From positions 62,001-126,000 of the forward strand of contig JAKSZP010008012.1 in assembly GCA_022478985.1 (NCBI GenBank): DNA of 64,000 nucleotides. Reading direction: 5' to 3'. This DNA comes from Massospora cicadina. Its lineage: Eukaryota > Entomophthoromycota > Entomophthoromycetes > Entomophthorales > Entomophthoraceae. Numbering within the stretch: the first letter of the stretch is position 1; every line of letters starts with the position of its first letter. Position numbers and translations under genes: made by a program. The notes beneath the pieces are model-generated. The model saw nothing but the letters and a program-made list of their open reading frames with translations. It was not told the origin of the DNA and did not search any database. Of this stretch, positions 11,615 to 23,187 are shown piece after piece.

Positions 11615-12947
11615 TGTCATGGAGACAGAAAGTTAATTTTAGACCAGCCTGCCAATTTGAGTGCTGAAGCACCCAATGAAAAGCAAGAATGCCAGAGGAA
11701 CTGTTGCCTAAGCACTGTTACTAGAATGGGAACAAATTCGCCCATGGGTTCCCATGGGCCACAGTGGTATATACAAACATAGCGACAAACCAGGTAAACA
11801 CAGCCTCAGGGCCCATGGGTTGTTAAAATAAGTGAGTCGGAATGGGTGTTTAAATATCATAATAAGATTAGGTTTGGGAAATGAAATTTTATTATTAATG
11901 TAAAAGAGAAAATCAACCATCTATTCCTCAGTGTGTTATGACTGATTAAATAGACAAATTGATTTTAGGGAATAGCTTTGAAAATCTTGGGATTAAGGCC
12001 TCAAGATCTGACCTAAACTGGAAAACTTTGAGTGAGGGGAAAAATGAATCTAATTGGTTTTGATATTGAAAGAGTTGGTGTTGGGTTTAGTTTCTGCTGA
12101 TTCAGCAAACGACGCCCAAATTGCAGCTTAACTTCTTTTTTGACAGTTACAACAATGGTGTCTTGACTGATAGTCAATGGGAACCTCCCAGGGCCACCCC
12201 ACATAGTGGCGGTCCCAAAGATCAGGAATGGGTTCCGTATACCCAACCCACTTGCATCCAGCCAATTTGGCGTTTTTTACCCTAGCGAGATTTTTGAGTT
12301 ATGCTCTTGATATAAATGCCGAGGATTCTGAGTTAGTGGAAACTTATCATGATGACCTAATGACATCAGCAAATTTCGCCATTGATATGACATTAGGCAT
12401 AGTTGAATTAGTAGGTACAAGCCCATCAGGATTTGTTTTTAAAGTTTTAACAGCCAATTTTAGATATACAACAACGTTCTCAATGACCTGATGCCATTGG
12501 TAAGTTCTGCTGGTAATTTGATCTGGACACATTCTTTTTGGCCGATACATGCCCATTGGGCTCTGTTTTTGATGTTTTTGAAGCTGGTCTCAAATTGACA
12601 ACATCATTTTCCTAAAAGCTCAATTTCACTGGCGAGTGTGACTGAGGATTTGACCCTTGATACTCCATTTCCTAAACATGCGAACCTGTCAGGCTTTGTT
12701 GCCATGGGTGTAAGGTTTTTTGATATTTCAGCACAAATTTCTTCAATTTGACATATTAATTCAGCAGAAGAAATTGTGGGATAGGTGAGGAATGTTCAGA
12801 GGGATGGCTGTTACCCAACGCTAATCTACCACATGGGCGAAATCACCCTGCATGACAAATGGGACAGCTGCCCTCTTAGGACCCTTCTTAGTGGGGAATG
12901 GGAATCCGCCCAAATTTAGGCAAAGGGGTCACTACCCCGAACTTACA
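11615..12947 (-). repeat. A 3' LTR (1333 bp)
   Basis: Starts TGTCATGG and ends ACTTACA. Long near-identical blocks are shared with 16800-18134, for example around 11730-11840 versus 16910-17030, and 12801-12945 versus 17990-18132. Confidence 0.9.
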
Positions 12948-13039
12948 TTACCCTTCCCTTTTGCCAAAGATGGGGCGCCACCACCGGAAAATTGCACAAG
13001 AGCCACATCTTTATGGGCTTTAGGTACTTTGATCGCCAT

Positions 13040-13252
13040 CTAAAGCAATCTTAGGTGGTGGACGAGGAGCTTCTGGGTGGGAGTCATAGAATGCCTCACC
13101 CACTCCAAGCAGTTTGCACAATTGCTAGCTCTGACAGAACTGTTCTCATAGGTCAGATAGCTTTTCCAAGTGACAAGATACTGAACCAACCAAAGAGATT
13201 TTGGGATTTTAAGGATGCCCTCCACTTCAGCCTCCTCCACATCCTTGATCAC
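13040..13252 (-). pseudogene. A chromodomain
   Basis: The 70-aa open frame begins MIKDVEEAEVEGILKIPKS and continues with QYLVTWKSYLTYENSSV. This is the chromodomain pattern (EVE-ILxxR...YLVKWKGY...ENTWE) with several aromatic-cage positions altered. Chromodomains at the C-terminus of integrase target chromoviruses to marked chromatin. It lies directly after the GPY/F module, as in fungal chromoviruses. Confidence 0.75.
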
Positions 13253-14560
13253 AATAGCTCAGGATCTGAGGGAATTGCCCCCTTGAGCTGGATAACTGAG
13301 ACACATGGAAGACTGGGTGTTGCTCCCTGTGAGGCGGCAATTTCAACCAGAAAGCACTATTACCCAAATCTTCCTCCACCAAGTGGGGACCTGAGTGTTT
13401 GCTTGTAAACTTATGTGAGGGCACCTGCATCCAAAAATGGCGCATATCAAACATGACATATGAACTGACCTTGATTTTGTGAGCCAGGAGCCTTTTCCAA
13501 TCTGCAAACAGTTTGTAGTCACTTATGACCTTAGTGAGAGGCTCCCAAACTAAGGACTGCATTGTCCAGATATGTTGGGCATGATCAGCAGTGGCTAGGA
13601 CATCTGGGCAAAGGCACGGGCCAACTGAGAATGAAGGGCTGTAACCAAAGGTTGCTTCATATGGAGAGAATCCAGTGGAGGCATGCGTTCTGTTATTATA
13701 TGCAAACTGAGTGAAGGGGAGGTCATTAGCCCAGGTATCCTGGGCAGCATCTGCGTAGCAGCGCAGGTACTGCTCAAGGATCTGATTGACCTGAATAGTT
13801 GGCCATCAGATTGGGGGTGGTACATAGTGAAGTGGCAGGGCGTAATTTTCAAGATCGCCAAGAGCTCATTCAAAAAGTGTGCCATGAACTGGGGCCCGCA
13901 GTTACTAACAATTTCCTGTGGAAGGTCAAATATTGAAAACAGATGGCGCACAAAAAAGGAGCTGTTTCCTTAGAAGAAATAGTGGAGGAATAAGAGATAT
14001 AAAGAGAAATTTTTTGAAGCAGTCAACAACCACCATATTCACTGTGAACCCATTAGATCTGGGAAGTACAACAATGAAGTACACGGACAACAATGTCCAT
14101 GGATTCTCTGCCTGTTGTAAGGGATGAAGAAGACCATTCTTTTTTTTAGTACTAGATGGTAAGAAGACCATTCTTTCCTGACCAGTCCAACTTGGCACAC
14201 GGACAAATTATGCAATCTGAAATCCATACTGGAACATTTTTGACAAGTCCATCCAATTATAGGTAAGTTTGATCAAGTTGAGGCACTTAATATCTCCTGT
14301 ATGTTTTACCGTGGGAGGATCATGGTGAGCCTGCATTTCTTTTGCTTGAAAATGGGGAGGAACCCAAACCCTCGACCAAAATTAAATAAGATCCTCAGCC
14401 AGAGAATACAAGAAATGTTTTAATGCAGGAAGAGACACCCGCCAAAAGAACCACCCCTTTGGCACAGGCCATTTGCGCTGCCAAAACATGGGTGGTTAGG
14501 GGTGCGTCTGGATATAAGGTTACTGTTGAAACCATGGGAGTAACAATGGATAAGATTTAG
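13253..14560 (-). pseudogene. A integrase with GPY/F module
   Basis: Open frames 13562-13227 (111 aa) and 13951-13595 (118 aa) cover most of it. The first holds the GPY/F module ending HPVFHVSQL. The second holds a core block like GPQFMAHFLNELL and YHPQSDGQ. The region 14227-13926 carries the start of the core (a VVVDCFKKF-like block). Frames change at about 13.58 and 13.93 kb. The zinc domain upstream is barely visible. Confidence 0.75.
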
Positions 14561-14579
14561 ATGGGAGGAATGATGGTAA

Positions 14580-15000
14580 CCAGATACGCTTCATCTTAGT
14601 CTACAGGGCAATGTGCATGGTTACGACTTAGGAAGTCAGGAAGAACAATCAATTTTTTTAATAAACTCATAGCTGAAGTTAAAGCTGCATAAATTCTGGG
14701 TATATTCAAGATTTCTGGTGTTCCAAGTTCTGTAATTTGTGGAAGTAAAGGAGGGCTTGACGATCTGTTTACACTGTTAACTTGTGCAAAGCGCCTTGCA
14801 AAATATACTGCCAGTGGGTCAGGGCCCACGCCACAGCTGCCATCTCCTTATCATAGATGGCCCAGGACAGTTCAGTAGGAGAAAACTTTTGGGAAATTTG
14901 GTGATGGGCGTTACAGCCCCTCGTGCTCCTGAAGCAATACAGTCCCCACTGCAACAGAAGATGCATCACATGTTATGACATAGGGCTTAAAGGGGTCTCC
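14580..15000 (-). pseudogene. A RNase H
   Basis: The minus strand reads YVITCDASSVAVGTVLLQ near 14980, then a SPTELSWAIYDKEMAAVAWAL-type block (frame 14969-14769), then the tail DFLSRNHAHCP near 14600. The first catalytic Asp is present. A frameshift separates the two halves. Confidence 0.7.
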
Positions 15001-15960
15001 ATGTTTTAGGATGGGTGGGTGACAAAAACACCTCTTTGATCAACTTAAATGCCTGATGGCACTCAGGCGTCAAACAAAAGGTGACATTCTTGCCTGTGAG
15101 TGGATGAAGTGGGGCAGCCAATTGGGATGAGCAGGGGAGAAATTTTTCAAGAAAGTATAGTGCCAAAGAAGCTTCTCAATTGTTTTTGGGTTGTTGGAGT
15201 TGGCCACTAACGGATGGCTTTCAACTTGTTGGGGGGGGATGGCGTACTTATCCTCTGATGAGATTTCCCAAGAAAGTGGCCTCCTTTTGATAAAACTCGC
15301 ATTTTAAAGGCTTGACTAACAGGCCCGCCTTATATAAGGCTGCCAAAATCTCTTCCAAGTCCTTTGCATGTTATTTGGGAGTCAGGGAGTGTACCAAGAT
15401 ATTGTCAATATATGTGACCATGCAAGTGAACCATAGATCACTCAGCACACTGTCAATCATCCTCTGGAACATTGCTGGTGCATTTTTTAGCCTAAAATGT
15501 ATTACTTGAAACTGGAAAATGACCAGTTTTGGTCAGGTTGAAGTAAGATACCTTGACCTTCCATCACCAAAATCTGATTGAAGGCATTGACAAGTCAAGT
15601 TTTGAGAACACCTGCAATTTGGCAATCAATTGCCCAATTGTCTATTACTAAGGAAAAGAGTAATGATCATGGACTGTTATCTTATTAAGGTGACCATAAT
15701 CCACGCAGGGACAAAGAAAACCATCTGCTTCTTGGCAAAGACAATGGAAGCGGAAACCGTGGAAGTTTTTAAAAAAGCAAACCCTTCTGAAGCATGTCGT
15801 CCAACCATGAGTTGAGGGCAACCTCCTCCTCTCGATGTGGATATAGGGGGCAGTTTATGTTAGCCACATGCACCATTGTTTGAAACCCCAAGTTAAATTT
15901 CAGATGAGGGGATGGCGATCAGACTTGACAGAGTCAAAAATTCTCTGGTATTCTATTAAC
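15001..15960 (-). pseudogene. A reverse transcriptase
   Basis: Minus-strand palm sequence includes LKNAPAMFQRMIDSVL near 15470 and a catalytic box at 15412-15401 reading Tyr-Ile-Asp-Asn. The second aspartate is lost by a change that fits GAC-GAT to GAC-AAT at a CpG. Upstream blocks near 15800 and 15560 correspond to the fingers. Multiple stops. Confidence 0.75.
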
Positions 15961-16799
15961 TTAACAGAAAAACTGGGCGGTAGACCAATCAGGAACCAAG
16001 GCTTTTAATCAAAATTTGGCCACAAGCTTTGTTGAGGGTATCCAACAATGGTATCTCGCCCTTCGTCCGGCCATTACAAATGACACATATTAGATTTGAG
16101 GTGAATTTTAACATGCTGCCAACGCCACCAACCCACCTCCCAAGATATGGAAACACCAGATTAGGCATTGCGGTGAATTGACCACAAAAGCCAAACTGTT
16201 GAACTGAGAAAGTTACTGGGCGTCATAATTTGTACAAGGGCTGGGAGGCTGACGAAGAAACATAACCATAGGACCCAAGTCCAGGTCAAGATCCAGCTGG
16301 TTAGCCAATTTTACGTTCATAAAATTACCCACTGCTTCAGTGTTAACCAAGGCTTTGAAAGAAACCAGTTGTGATTTGAAACTAATTTTCATTTATAATA
16401 TGGAGTAGGCGGAGCTCTCTTTATTGGCAGCTATGGTTGAGTTCATAGATAAGTAAGAGATTGCAACAGGATTTGTGGAGAACACAAGGTTTGAGACAGG
16501 GGAAGATGCTCTATAAAAAGAATGCCTGAATATACTAACACAAGCGCGGGGGCTGCGGAGACTTTTGAAATCAATTTAAATATTGATTCAGAGCTGTAAT
16601 TTGACACTAAAGTCACCTTGGAGGCTTCTAGAATGAAATTCATTTTGGAGGGTGGACTGAGTTAAATGCTGGATACACTGGACTATTGTGGCCATAGTAG
16701 AACTTCTCAAAACCCTATTTATCTTAAAGAAAATGACCACTGCTGCGCCCAATCAAACAAGAATGGCGGAAATGGTTAAAAATAATAAAAAGTTGATTA
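15961..16799 (-). pseudogene. A protease and short leader; gag absent
   Basis: The protease active-site region near 16350 reads ALVNTEAVGNFMN, in which the expected Asp-Ser-Gly-Ala has become Asn-Thr-Glu-Ala. Between it and the LTR at 16800 there are only about 450 bases, including the open frame 16643-16443. That is too little for a chromovirus gag, and no knuckle is seen. The expected position of the primer-binding site just below 16800 does not match the PBS seen in D. Confidence 0.6.
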
Positions 16800-18134
16800 T
16801 GACATGGTCACAGCAAGTAAATTTTAGACTATCCTGCCAATATGATTGCTGAAGGACCCAAATGACAAACTCAAATGCCAAAGACACTGCTGCTTGAGGG
16901 ATTATAACTATATTGGGAACAAATTTCGCCCATGGGTGCCCATGGGTCATAATGGTGTATACAAACCTAGCGACAAACCAGGCAAACACAGCCACAGAGC
17001 CCATGATTGTTGAATTAAGTGAGTCAGAATGGGTGTTTAAACTTTATATTAAGATCAGTTTCAGGAAATAAGATTTCATTGTAAATGAAAAGAGAAAATC
17101 AACCTTCAATTTCCTCAGTGTGCGTTGACTGATTAAATTAATGATTGATTTAGGGAATAGCTTAGAAAAGCTCAGGATTGAGGCCCTTAAGATTTAACCT
17201 AGACTAGCGAACTTCAAGTGAGGTCATTTGAAAATAAATCTAATCAAATCAACATAAAATGAGGTAGTGATGTGCTGAAACACTGGCGATTTGGCCTCAG
17301 ATGCCCAAATTGTGAATTTACCACTTTTTGACATTTAATCAATGGCATCTCACTTGACAGGCAACAGGAGCCTCCCAGGGCCGCCCCACATAAGGCGGTT
17401 CCTAGAGGTCAGGAAAGGGTTTGATCTACCAAGCCTTCCCACATCTTGTTGCTTTGGCGTACGTTTGGCCAAGAATTATTTTTATTGAGAAATGATCCTG
17501 ATATAAGAGGCAAAGTTTCAAGTTGACAAAAACTTCCAATAATGACCCAATGCCATTGGTGAATTTCGCCGCAGATCTGACATTAGGCATACTCATCTTA
17601 GCAGTTACAAGCCCATCAGGCTTTGATTTTAAATTTTTAAAAGCTGATTCTAAATTGATATAACAAATTCCAATGACCTAATGCCATTGGTGAGTTCTTC
17701 TGGGGATTCAATCCTGAACACATTCTAATTGGGAAGTACACACCTGTCAGGCTCTGTTTCTAATAGTTTTGAAGCTGGTTCCAAACTAAAAACATCAATT
17801 CCCAATAGCTTGATGACACTGAAGAGTTTGACTAAGAACTTGACCCTTGATAACTTTTCTAAAAGTGCGTATTCATTGGCTTTGTTGCCGTGGGTGTAAG
17901 GCTTTTTGGATAAATAAGCACAAATCTCTTCAATTCGCCATACTAATTTTGCAGAAAGAATTGTGGGGATTGGTGGGAGAATCTTCAGAGGACTGGCTGT
18001 TACCCAACGCTAATCTACAACGTGGGCGAGATCACCCTGCATGACAAATGGGACAGCTGCCCTCTTAGGACCCTTCTTAGTGGGAATGGGAATACCGCAG
18101 ATTTAGGAAGAGTGGTCACTCCCATGGACTTACA
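16800..18134 (-). repeat. A 5' LTR (1335 bp)
   Basis: Starts TGACATGG and ends GGACTTACA; partner of 11615-12947. The nearly equal length and shared blocks along its whole length make the pair unambiguous. Confidence 0.9.
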
Positions 18135-18139
18135 TGAAG

Positions 18140-18306
18140 GGTCAAAAGCACCGATAGTAAGTTAATACACCTTCAGCACTACTTAGGAAGTTGAGGCTCG
18201 TGCGCTTATGCTCCATATACCATAAAAGCCCCTTTCTAGGTATTAGTGAAGTATAAATATTAACAACATATTGCTTTAACTGATGTTGGTCAAACCAATT
18301 ACAACG
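18140..18306 (-). repeat. E1 5' LTR, second part
   Basis: Continues the LTR interrupted at 11614 and aligns with 1060-1229. It ends CAACG where CAACA is expected. The E1 duplication GACAT follows at 18307-18311. Confidence 0.8.
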
Positions 18307-18311
18307 GACAT

Positions 18312-19167
18312 CCCATGCTGCACAAGCTAGGTAATTTCAGCATACATGACTTTATCCGTTGCAGTGGAACGTCCAATAAGATGAAGGTGAATTAGCAGAA
18401 GATAATTGGTATCAAAATGGTGCAGCACATCTTGTGCAATGCATAAATTGCAGTCATTATTTGGGAAAATAATACTTAATTATCAAAAAAGCCAGCGCTT
18501 GCCCTTTTTCCTCCTCAGTTAGCACATAAAAGCTTTCCTGAGGAATAAAAGAGCGGTGAATTGCTCTGTACTGTCACTAAGTTATAGTTGATCAAAATAA
18601 CTAAACTCATTGTTCTTTGGACTTCTTCAACTGGTAGCAGGTGTACAAAAGCAACCAATTTATGTCACTGAATCCTAATAGGGTACGCATATAGATTGGC
18701 AGCAGTACTTGAATTTGCCATTATCGTGAAAAATAATCCCAAAGTAGCAACTGGTCTAATTTATATTGACAAAATGGCACTTATATTTCCCTTAAAACCC
18801 TGAGGGAATATTTAAATCAATTACAGTCTTCACGATAATTTGGTGGCCCACCAGAATGAACAGGCTATGAATATCACGTAGCAGGATACCCTTATATTCC
18901 ATGACCTAGTTAGGTAACTGATGGGTATACACAAGCAGCCACTGGAACTCAATAGGCACTATGACATCATGAAAAGCGAGGTTAACTCTCCCTAATTTTT
19001 AACCAGAGGGCCTCATCTTTCAATATATTTATGGAAGAGTTTGCCCTAATATCTTTAATGTGTTCCTTTTAAAATCAGCTTTGGCTCCATAAGTTCTCAT
19101 AAATAAGGGTCTAAGGAGGAAGTCATGCTGCTAGTTTGCAGAAAGACATGATAATATAAGATTAAGG
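18312..19167 (-). pseudogene. E2 RT N-terminus, linker and protease C-terminus
   Basis: Minus-strand reading from 19167 gives the protease C-terminal block (a LIG-SFLRKHG equivalent with GAKADFKRN), then the variable linker with a LVGHQIIVKT-like segment, then the start of RT near 18600-18312. The order continues the E1-like gene order and rejoins 1-418 once E1 is removed. Stops occur throughout. It is cut at 19168 by the LINE. Confidence 0.75.
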
Positions 19168-19183
19168 AACTTAACCACAGTGG
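19168..19183. repeat. LINE target-site duplication, left copy (16 bp)
   Basis: AACTTAACCACAGTGG is repeated without mismatch at 24456-24471, exactly where the E2 protease resumes. Confidence 0.95.
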
Positions 19184-19198
19184 AACTTTTCTTTCTCG

Positions 19199-20445
19199 TT
19201 GCAATCACTATTGCAACCTATTCAATTCAAGACTGAATCTAGTTTGATAATCTCACAGAGGAGATTAGTCTGCGCCCATGTCAGGGAGCAGTTGGGCAAG
19301 CAAGGTAAGAGGAGCAGGTGGAAGGCCTGCGGCCTCCAACGTTTAAAAATGCCCCAGAGAATCTGGCGGAATAGAGAAAATCTTAAAAAACTGGAGGTCA
19401 CAATTTCCCTGGAGATACTCGTGTGGCAAGCACGATGCAACCAGTACATCAACACGCCACACTCCCAGCCACTTTTGTCGGTGGAATTTAGAGTCCGTGT
19501 GTATCTGGACATCCAAAAAATGGCCTTATGGGAAAAACTTTGTGAAGATGTACACAAAGTTTTCCTGACCGCGGTGTACGTTGCACATCACTCCTTGTTG
19601 CGCAGTTGGCTGGACCTAGGTTTTGAAAGCAAAAAAGCAGCAGACGAGGCTGCAGCAGTGTGCATAGTGGTCGACCTCCCTGAAGGGAAATGGGTCTCGA
19701 AACCAAATGCACCAGATGGACAAAATCAAACCAAATTTTCCTCACATTTGACTTTTTGCCTACTAGAGTAAAACGTGACATTTTGGAACAACACCTGAAA
19801 GATGGTCTCGCCATATATGGTGAAATACAATCTTTCAAAATGCAACGCTTCATGCTGATGCCACACCTGTGCACCGGCAAAGCCATTGCAGTTCTGACCC
19901 CAACTGAGGAGATTGCGAAGGACCTAACCCAGATCCCGCACTCCACCTTTATTGACATCGCAGGGCATACCACCCACCCATTCTGGGTAACTGTGGACAG
20001 CGCGCCCCCCATTTGCACCCACTGTGACGCGTTCAGCTATAAGGTGCACGCATGCCCCATCAAGGAGGGTGTCACATTCCAAGAGCACCCCTCAGCGGCC
20101 ATGGCCAGTGGAGAGGCGCACTACAAACCAACCGCAAGCACCAAGGAGGCTTTCCTGTGGGGAGCACAAGGCTGCTACTTATTGGTAAAGCCCATCTCCC
20201 CACAGGAGCAGAAGAAGGCCAAGCAGGCCCATAGGGCCATGGCCAAGGAAGCGGCCAAGGTCGCCACCACCATCCCACACTCACAATGCCAGGAGGACAT
20301 GGAGACCTTCGCGGTGGAAGTGACTTGGGAATCCATCGCCCAATCAGATTGGGAGGCCCATGCTGAGCGGGCCACTCAATCTGAGGATCTGATGGGAGAT
20401 TTTGATCTCACCCAATCGTTGCACCCAAGCTCCAGTCAAAACTGA
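19199..20445 (+). pseudogene. LINE ORF1, gag-like RNA-binding protein
   Basis: Two overlapping frames form it: 19199-19771 (190 aa) and 19690-20445 (251 aa), with a frameshift near 19735-19745. The second frame holds an RRM-like segment (about residues 20-90), a THPFW block, then a knuckle at 20014-20055 with spacing C-x2-C-x7-H-x-C. Three GOE copies share the HPFW-knuckle arrangement. The C-terminal third is charged and Ala-rich. The true start is uncertain. In L1-type elements ORF1 packages the RNA. Confidence 0.75.
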
Positions 20446-20696
20446 CTTGGGACCTATCCCAACTGAAAATTTTTTTTTGACCCACTTGACGGTGCACCAA
20501 ACTCATCCGCACCGCAAAAAATTCGTCCAATGTCAGGAAAACAAAAAGGGAAGGCCAAAGCCAACGCAAATCTTTCCACAAAAAATCAACAAAAACTCTG
20601 ATAGCGTTGCTGCTAATACCCGCGCTGCTGTGAAAGCCTGTGGGGACCAAGAAGAGGCTGGTGGGCCCGGGGCCCACCCCTTGCACCTAAGGTACA

Positions 20697-21400
20697 ATGG
20701 GGGAAACCTTCACTCTAGGGACGTTGAATATTGCCGGACTCAAGGCCTCCCCATCCCGGGCTAGGAAACTGAGTTTTTTACAACACAATTTACCCATGGA
20801 TATCCTGGCCATCCAGGAGTCCCACTGTCCACGAGGTTCCGAGGAAGCTTGGAAAACAATGCTCCTCCCATCCCTATCCTTTTGGTCGAAGCACTGTGGG
20901 GTGCTAATTCAGAAAAATAATTTTTAGACTCACATCCTCAGAAACATTCCTAAATGGCCGAGTGCTCATCATCACCTTCTCATGGGCTGATGTAGCACAT
21001 GCAATTGTCAACATCTATGCCCCAAACGGTGCACATGAGCGTCAGGAATTTTTCTCATCAGTCAAATCCCTCCCGCTACCCCCTGATTCTTTCTTAGTCA
21101 GCGACATGAACTGTTGGCTAACCTCATCAATGGACTGGTGGCCTCCCTCACCCCACGCCCCACAGGGTCACATAGAACTACGCGTTCTAAAGGCCACCCT
21201 TGGATTAATGGATGCGCTGCCGTGACATGCCCCACTGCTCAAAAACATGATTCATCCCCACATCCACAACGGCCAATTAAGGTCCATGACCTGCATCGAC
21301 CTTATTCTAATGCTGGCGAGATTCCAACCCCACATCTCCCACTTCAAAACAACAAAAATGGAATTTTTCGACCACCAACTGGTCTCAATAACCTACCACC
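20697..21400 (+). pseudogene. LINE ORF2, AP-like endonuclease domain
   Basis: The ATG at 20697 opens a frame beginning MGETFTLGTLNIAGLKAS, and the LAIQESHC block follows near 20800-20825. After a stop at 20925 the domain continues in frame 20962-21225 with IVNIYAPNGA and VSDMNC. Frame 21247-21528 carries CIDLILM and MEFFDHQLVS; in the last motif the usual Ser before Asp-His reads Phe. This is the enzyme that nicks the target. At least three frame breaks. Confidence 0.8.
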
Positions 21401-21967
21401 TACCGGTCACAGTTGCTAAGGCCCCACATTGGTGCAAAATCTGCCCCCCGAGCTCGCGTCGCCAGGATTTTCCACGTGGGTGGAAGAGGCAACTTTGGCA
21501 AAATTGTTTGTTGCACCATTTTGCGTGAACCCCTTTTTCACATGGGCAACTTTCAAAGAGGACACCATCCGCCACTATCGCCATCACTCCTCCAGACGCT
21601 CATGAGCCACATCAGCGGTTATCTCGCGCGCTCTGGCAGAATTGGCCCACTTGGGGTCCAACATTCCAGCTACAGGATACAGCCCTGCATGGGGCCAGAA
21701 GTGGGCGGAGGCAGCCGCCCACCTCAATGCACTTGAAAGGCAACACAAACATCAGGTTTGTGTCTAATACAGGGCCACATGCATCACTAAAGGTGACAAG
21801 TGCACTGCATATTTCTTTAAAAAACTTTCGCACCATGCCAGAGCGTCGCCTGCACACAGGTGTGAAGATCGGATAATTCTATTGTGGACACACTGGCTGA
21901 AGTGGCAATCGAAATGCAAAAATATTACTCCAAGTTATACTGAGCTGAACCAATTCAGCTGGCTGAA
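21401..21967 (+). pseudogene. LINE ORF2 linker between endonuclease and RT
   Basis: This stretch is degraded. Frame 21413-21736 is open but looks like an out-of-frame reading. No conserved motif is recognised before the RT N-terminus near 21968. Confidence 0.5.
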
Positions 21968-23187
21968 ATGGCGGAATTTCTCGACCGAGCTCATATCTGC
22001 ACCATTTTCCGATACCCAGAAATAATGAATTTAATTACTCCAAACAAACTATGGACAGCCATTCGTGGTGCGCCAAACCAAAAATGCCCAGGCCCAGATG
22101 GCATTCCATATGAGTTCTACAAAAAATATTTCAAATATATATCCCCATTGCTGCTCGCCTCACTTAACCAAAGCCTGGTGGAAACGCGCCTCCTACCAGG
22201 AGGACATGATGCCTTTACTGTCACACTCTAGAAGAAAGGGGATAAGCTTAACTTAGCCAACTGGCGCCCCATTTCTCTAACAAACACAGACACCAAAATT
22301 TTAACAAAAATCATGGCTAACCATTTAGGGACTGTAGCATCTGCCACCATCTCCCCAGAACAATTCAGTTTCATCCCCAGAAGGTCAATTTGGGATAACG
22401 TGCACTCCGTGGCTAATGCATGTCAGTCCACAGCCTCAGGAGCACTGGTATTCTTGGACCAACAAAAGGCCTATGATAGAGTAAACTGGGAATACCTAAG
22501 GGCCTGCCTCCATCAATTCCGCCTACCCCCCGCTTCATCAACTGGGTGATGCTGCTCACAGAATCTGCAACAATGGCAGTGCATGGCCCAGGCTTCCTAA
22601 TGGAAGTAGTCCACCTTCAAAGGGGCTTGCGACAAGGGGACCCCCTCAGCCCACTCTTATACAACTTCAGCCTTGACCCACTACTGCGAAATGTGAATGC
22701 CCAACTCACTGGGGTCCATGTGCCAGGCCAAACCCCAGTCAAGATGATGGCATTTGCAGATGACTGCGTGGTGGGGGTGTCTAATAATAAAGATGCATGT
22801 GCGCTTGCAGCCCTCATCCAGGAATATTCCCAGGTAAGCAACGCAACACTAAACGCCTCCAAAACTGAAATCATCCTCCTTGGTCGGTTTCAGAACTGCT
22901 GGGCCCCAGCAATTAGTTCCCAACCTGGCCCATCTGCTCGCCCACGCCCACGCCTTACTAACTCAACACACACCACTCCACTGGTGCTCCCCTTCGTGCC
23001 ACGTCCTGCCATAGGACTGGTGCGCCATCTGGGCGTGTGGATGGAGGCAGGCGGATACGCGTCAGCAGTAATGGAGTGCCGTATACTGGACAACGTGACG
23101 AAGCGAATCGCCTCTCTCAGAGCCCACCCTACTACTCTCACTGGCAGGGTTGTTCTAGCCAACTCTATGCTCCTATCCAAAGTCTAA
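21968..23187 (+). pseudogene. LINE ORF2, reverse transcriptase
   Basis: Three consecutive frames (21968-22231, 22313-22549, 22546-23187) cover the RT. Landmarks are the CPGPDGIPYEFYK block, NWRPISLTNTD near 22260, LDQQKAYDRVNWEYL near 22460, LRQGDPLSPLLYNFSLDP near 22630, and the catalytic box FADD near 22755, which is intact. Breaks are a TAG near 22230 and a one-base shift near 22540. The type is L1-like. Confidence 0.9.

Larger units (their letters stand above)
11615..18134 (-). mobile_element. A: chromovirus (Ty3/gypsy) inserted in the E1 LTR
   Basis: It has two long LTRs of 1333 and 1335 bp with TG...CA ends. The minus-strand interior of 3.85 kb holds protease, RT, RNase H, integrase with GPY/F, and a chromodomain. 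Only about 450 bp separate the 5' LTR from the protease, so a normal gag is missing. A polypurine-rich tract (AAAAGGGAAGGG on the minus strand) lies just before the 3' LTR near 12950-12965. It is related to B at 33.4-56.3 kb. Confidence 0.85.
424..18306 (-). mobile_element. E1: Ty3/gypsy element nested in E2, itself carrying S and A
   Basis: Minus-strand order is 5' LTR (10971-11614 plus 18140-18306, split by A), gag (about 10945-8961), protease (8960-8484), element S, linker and RT (4662-3011), RNase H, integrase, then 3' LTR (1229-424). The two LTRs are 806 and about 811 bp once A is removed. The E1 edges fall exactly where E2's RT homology breaks and resumes, with a 5-bp duplication differing by one transition. 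All reading frames are broken. Confidence 0.85.

Noticed and set aside
15228..15238. Poly-G run GGGGGGGGA as a regulatory or quadruplex element
   Set aside because: A single short homopolymer inside decayed RT sequence; no repeat of G-runs.
20014..20055. Tyr at knuckle position 9 as a simple His-to-Tyr (C-to-T) mutation of a canonical CCHC motif
   Set aside because: GOE-1 and GOE-2 also have Tyr there, and all copies keep a His three residues later, so a variant spacing explains the set better.
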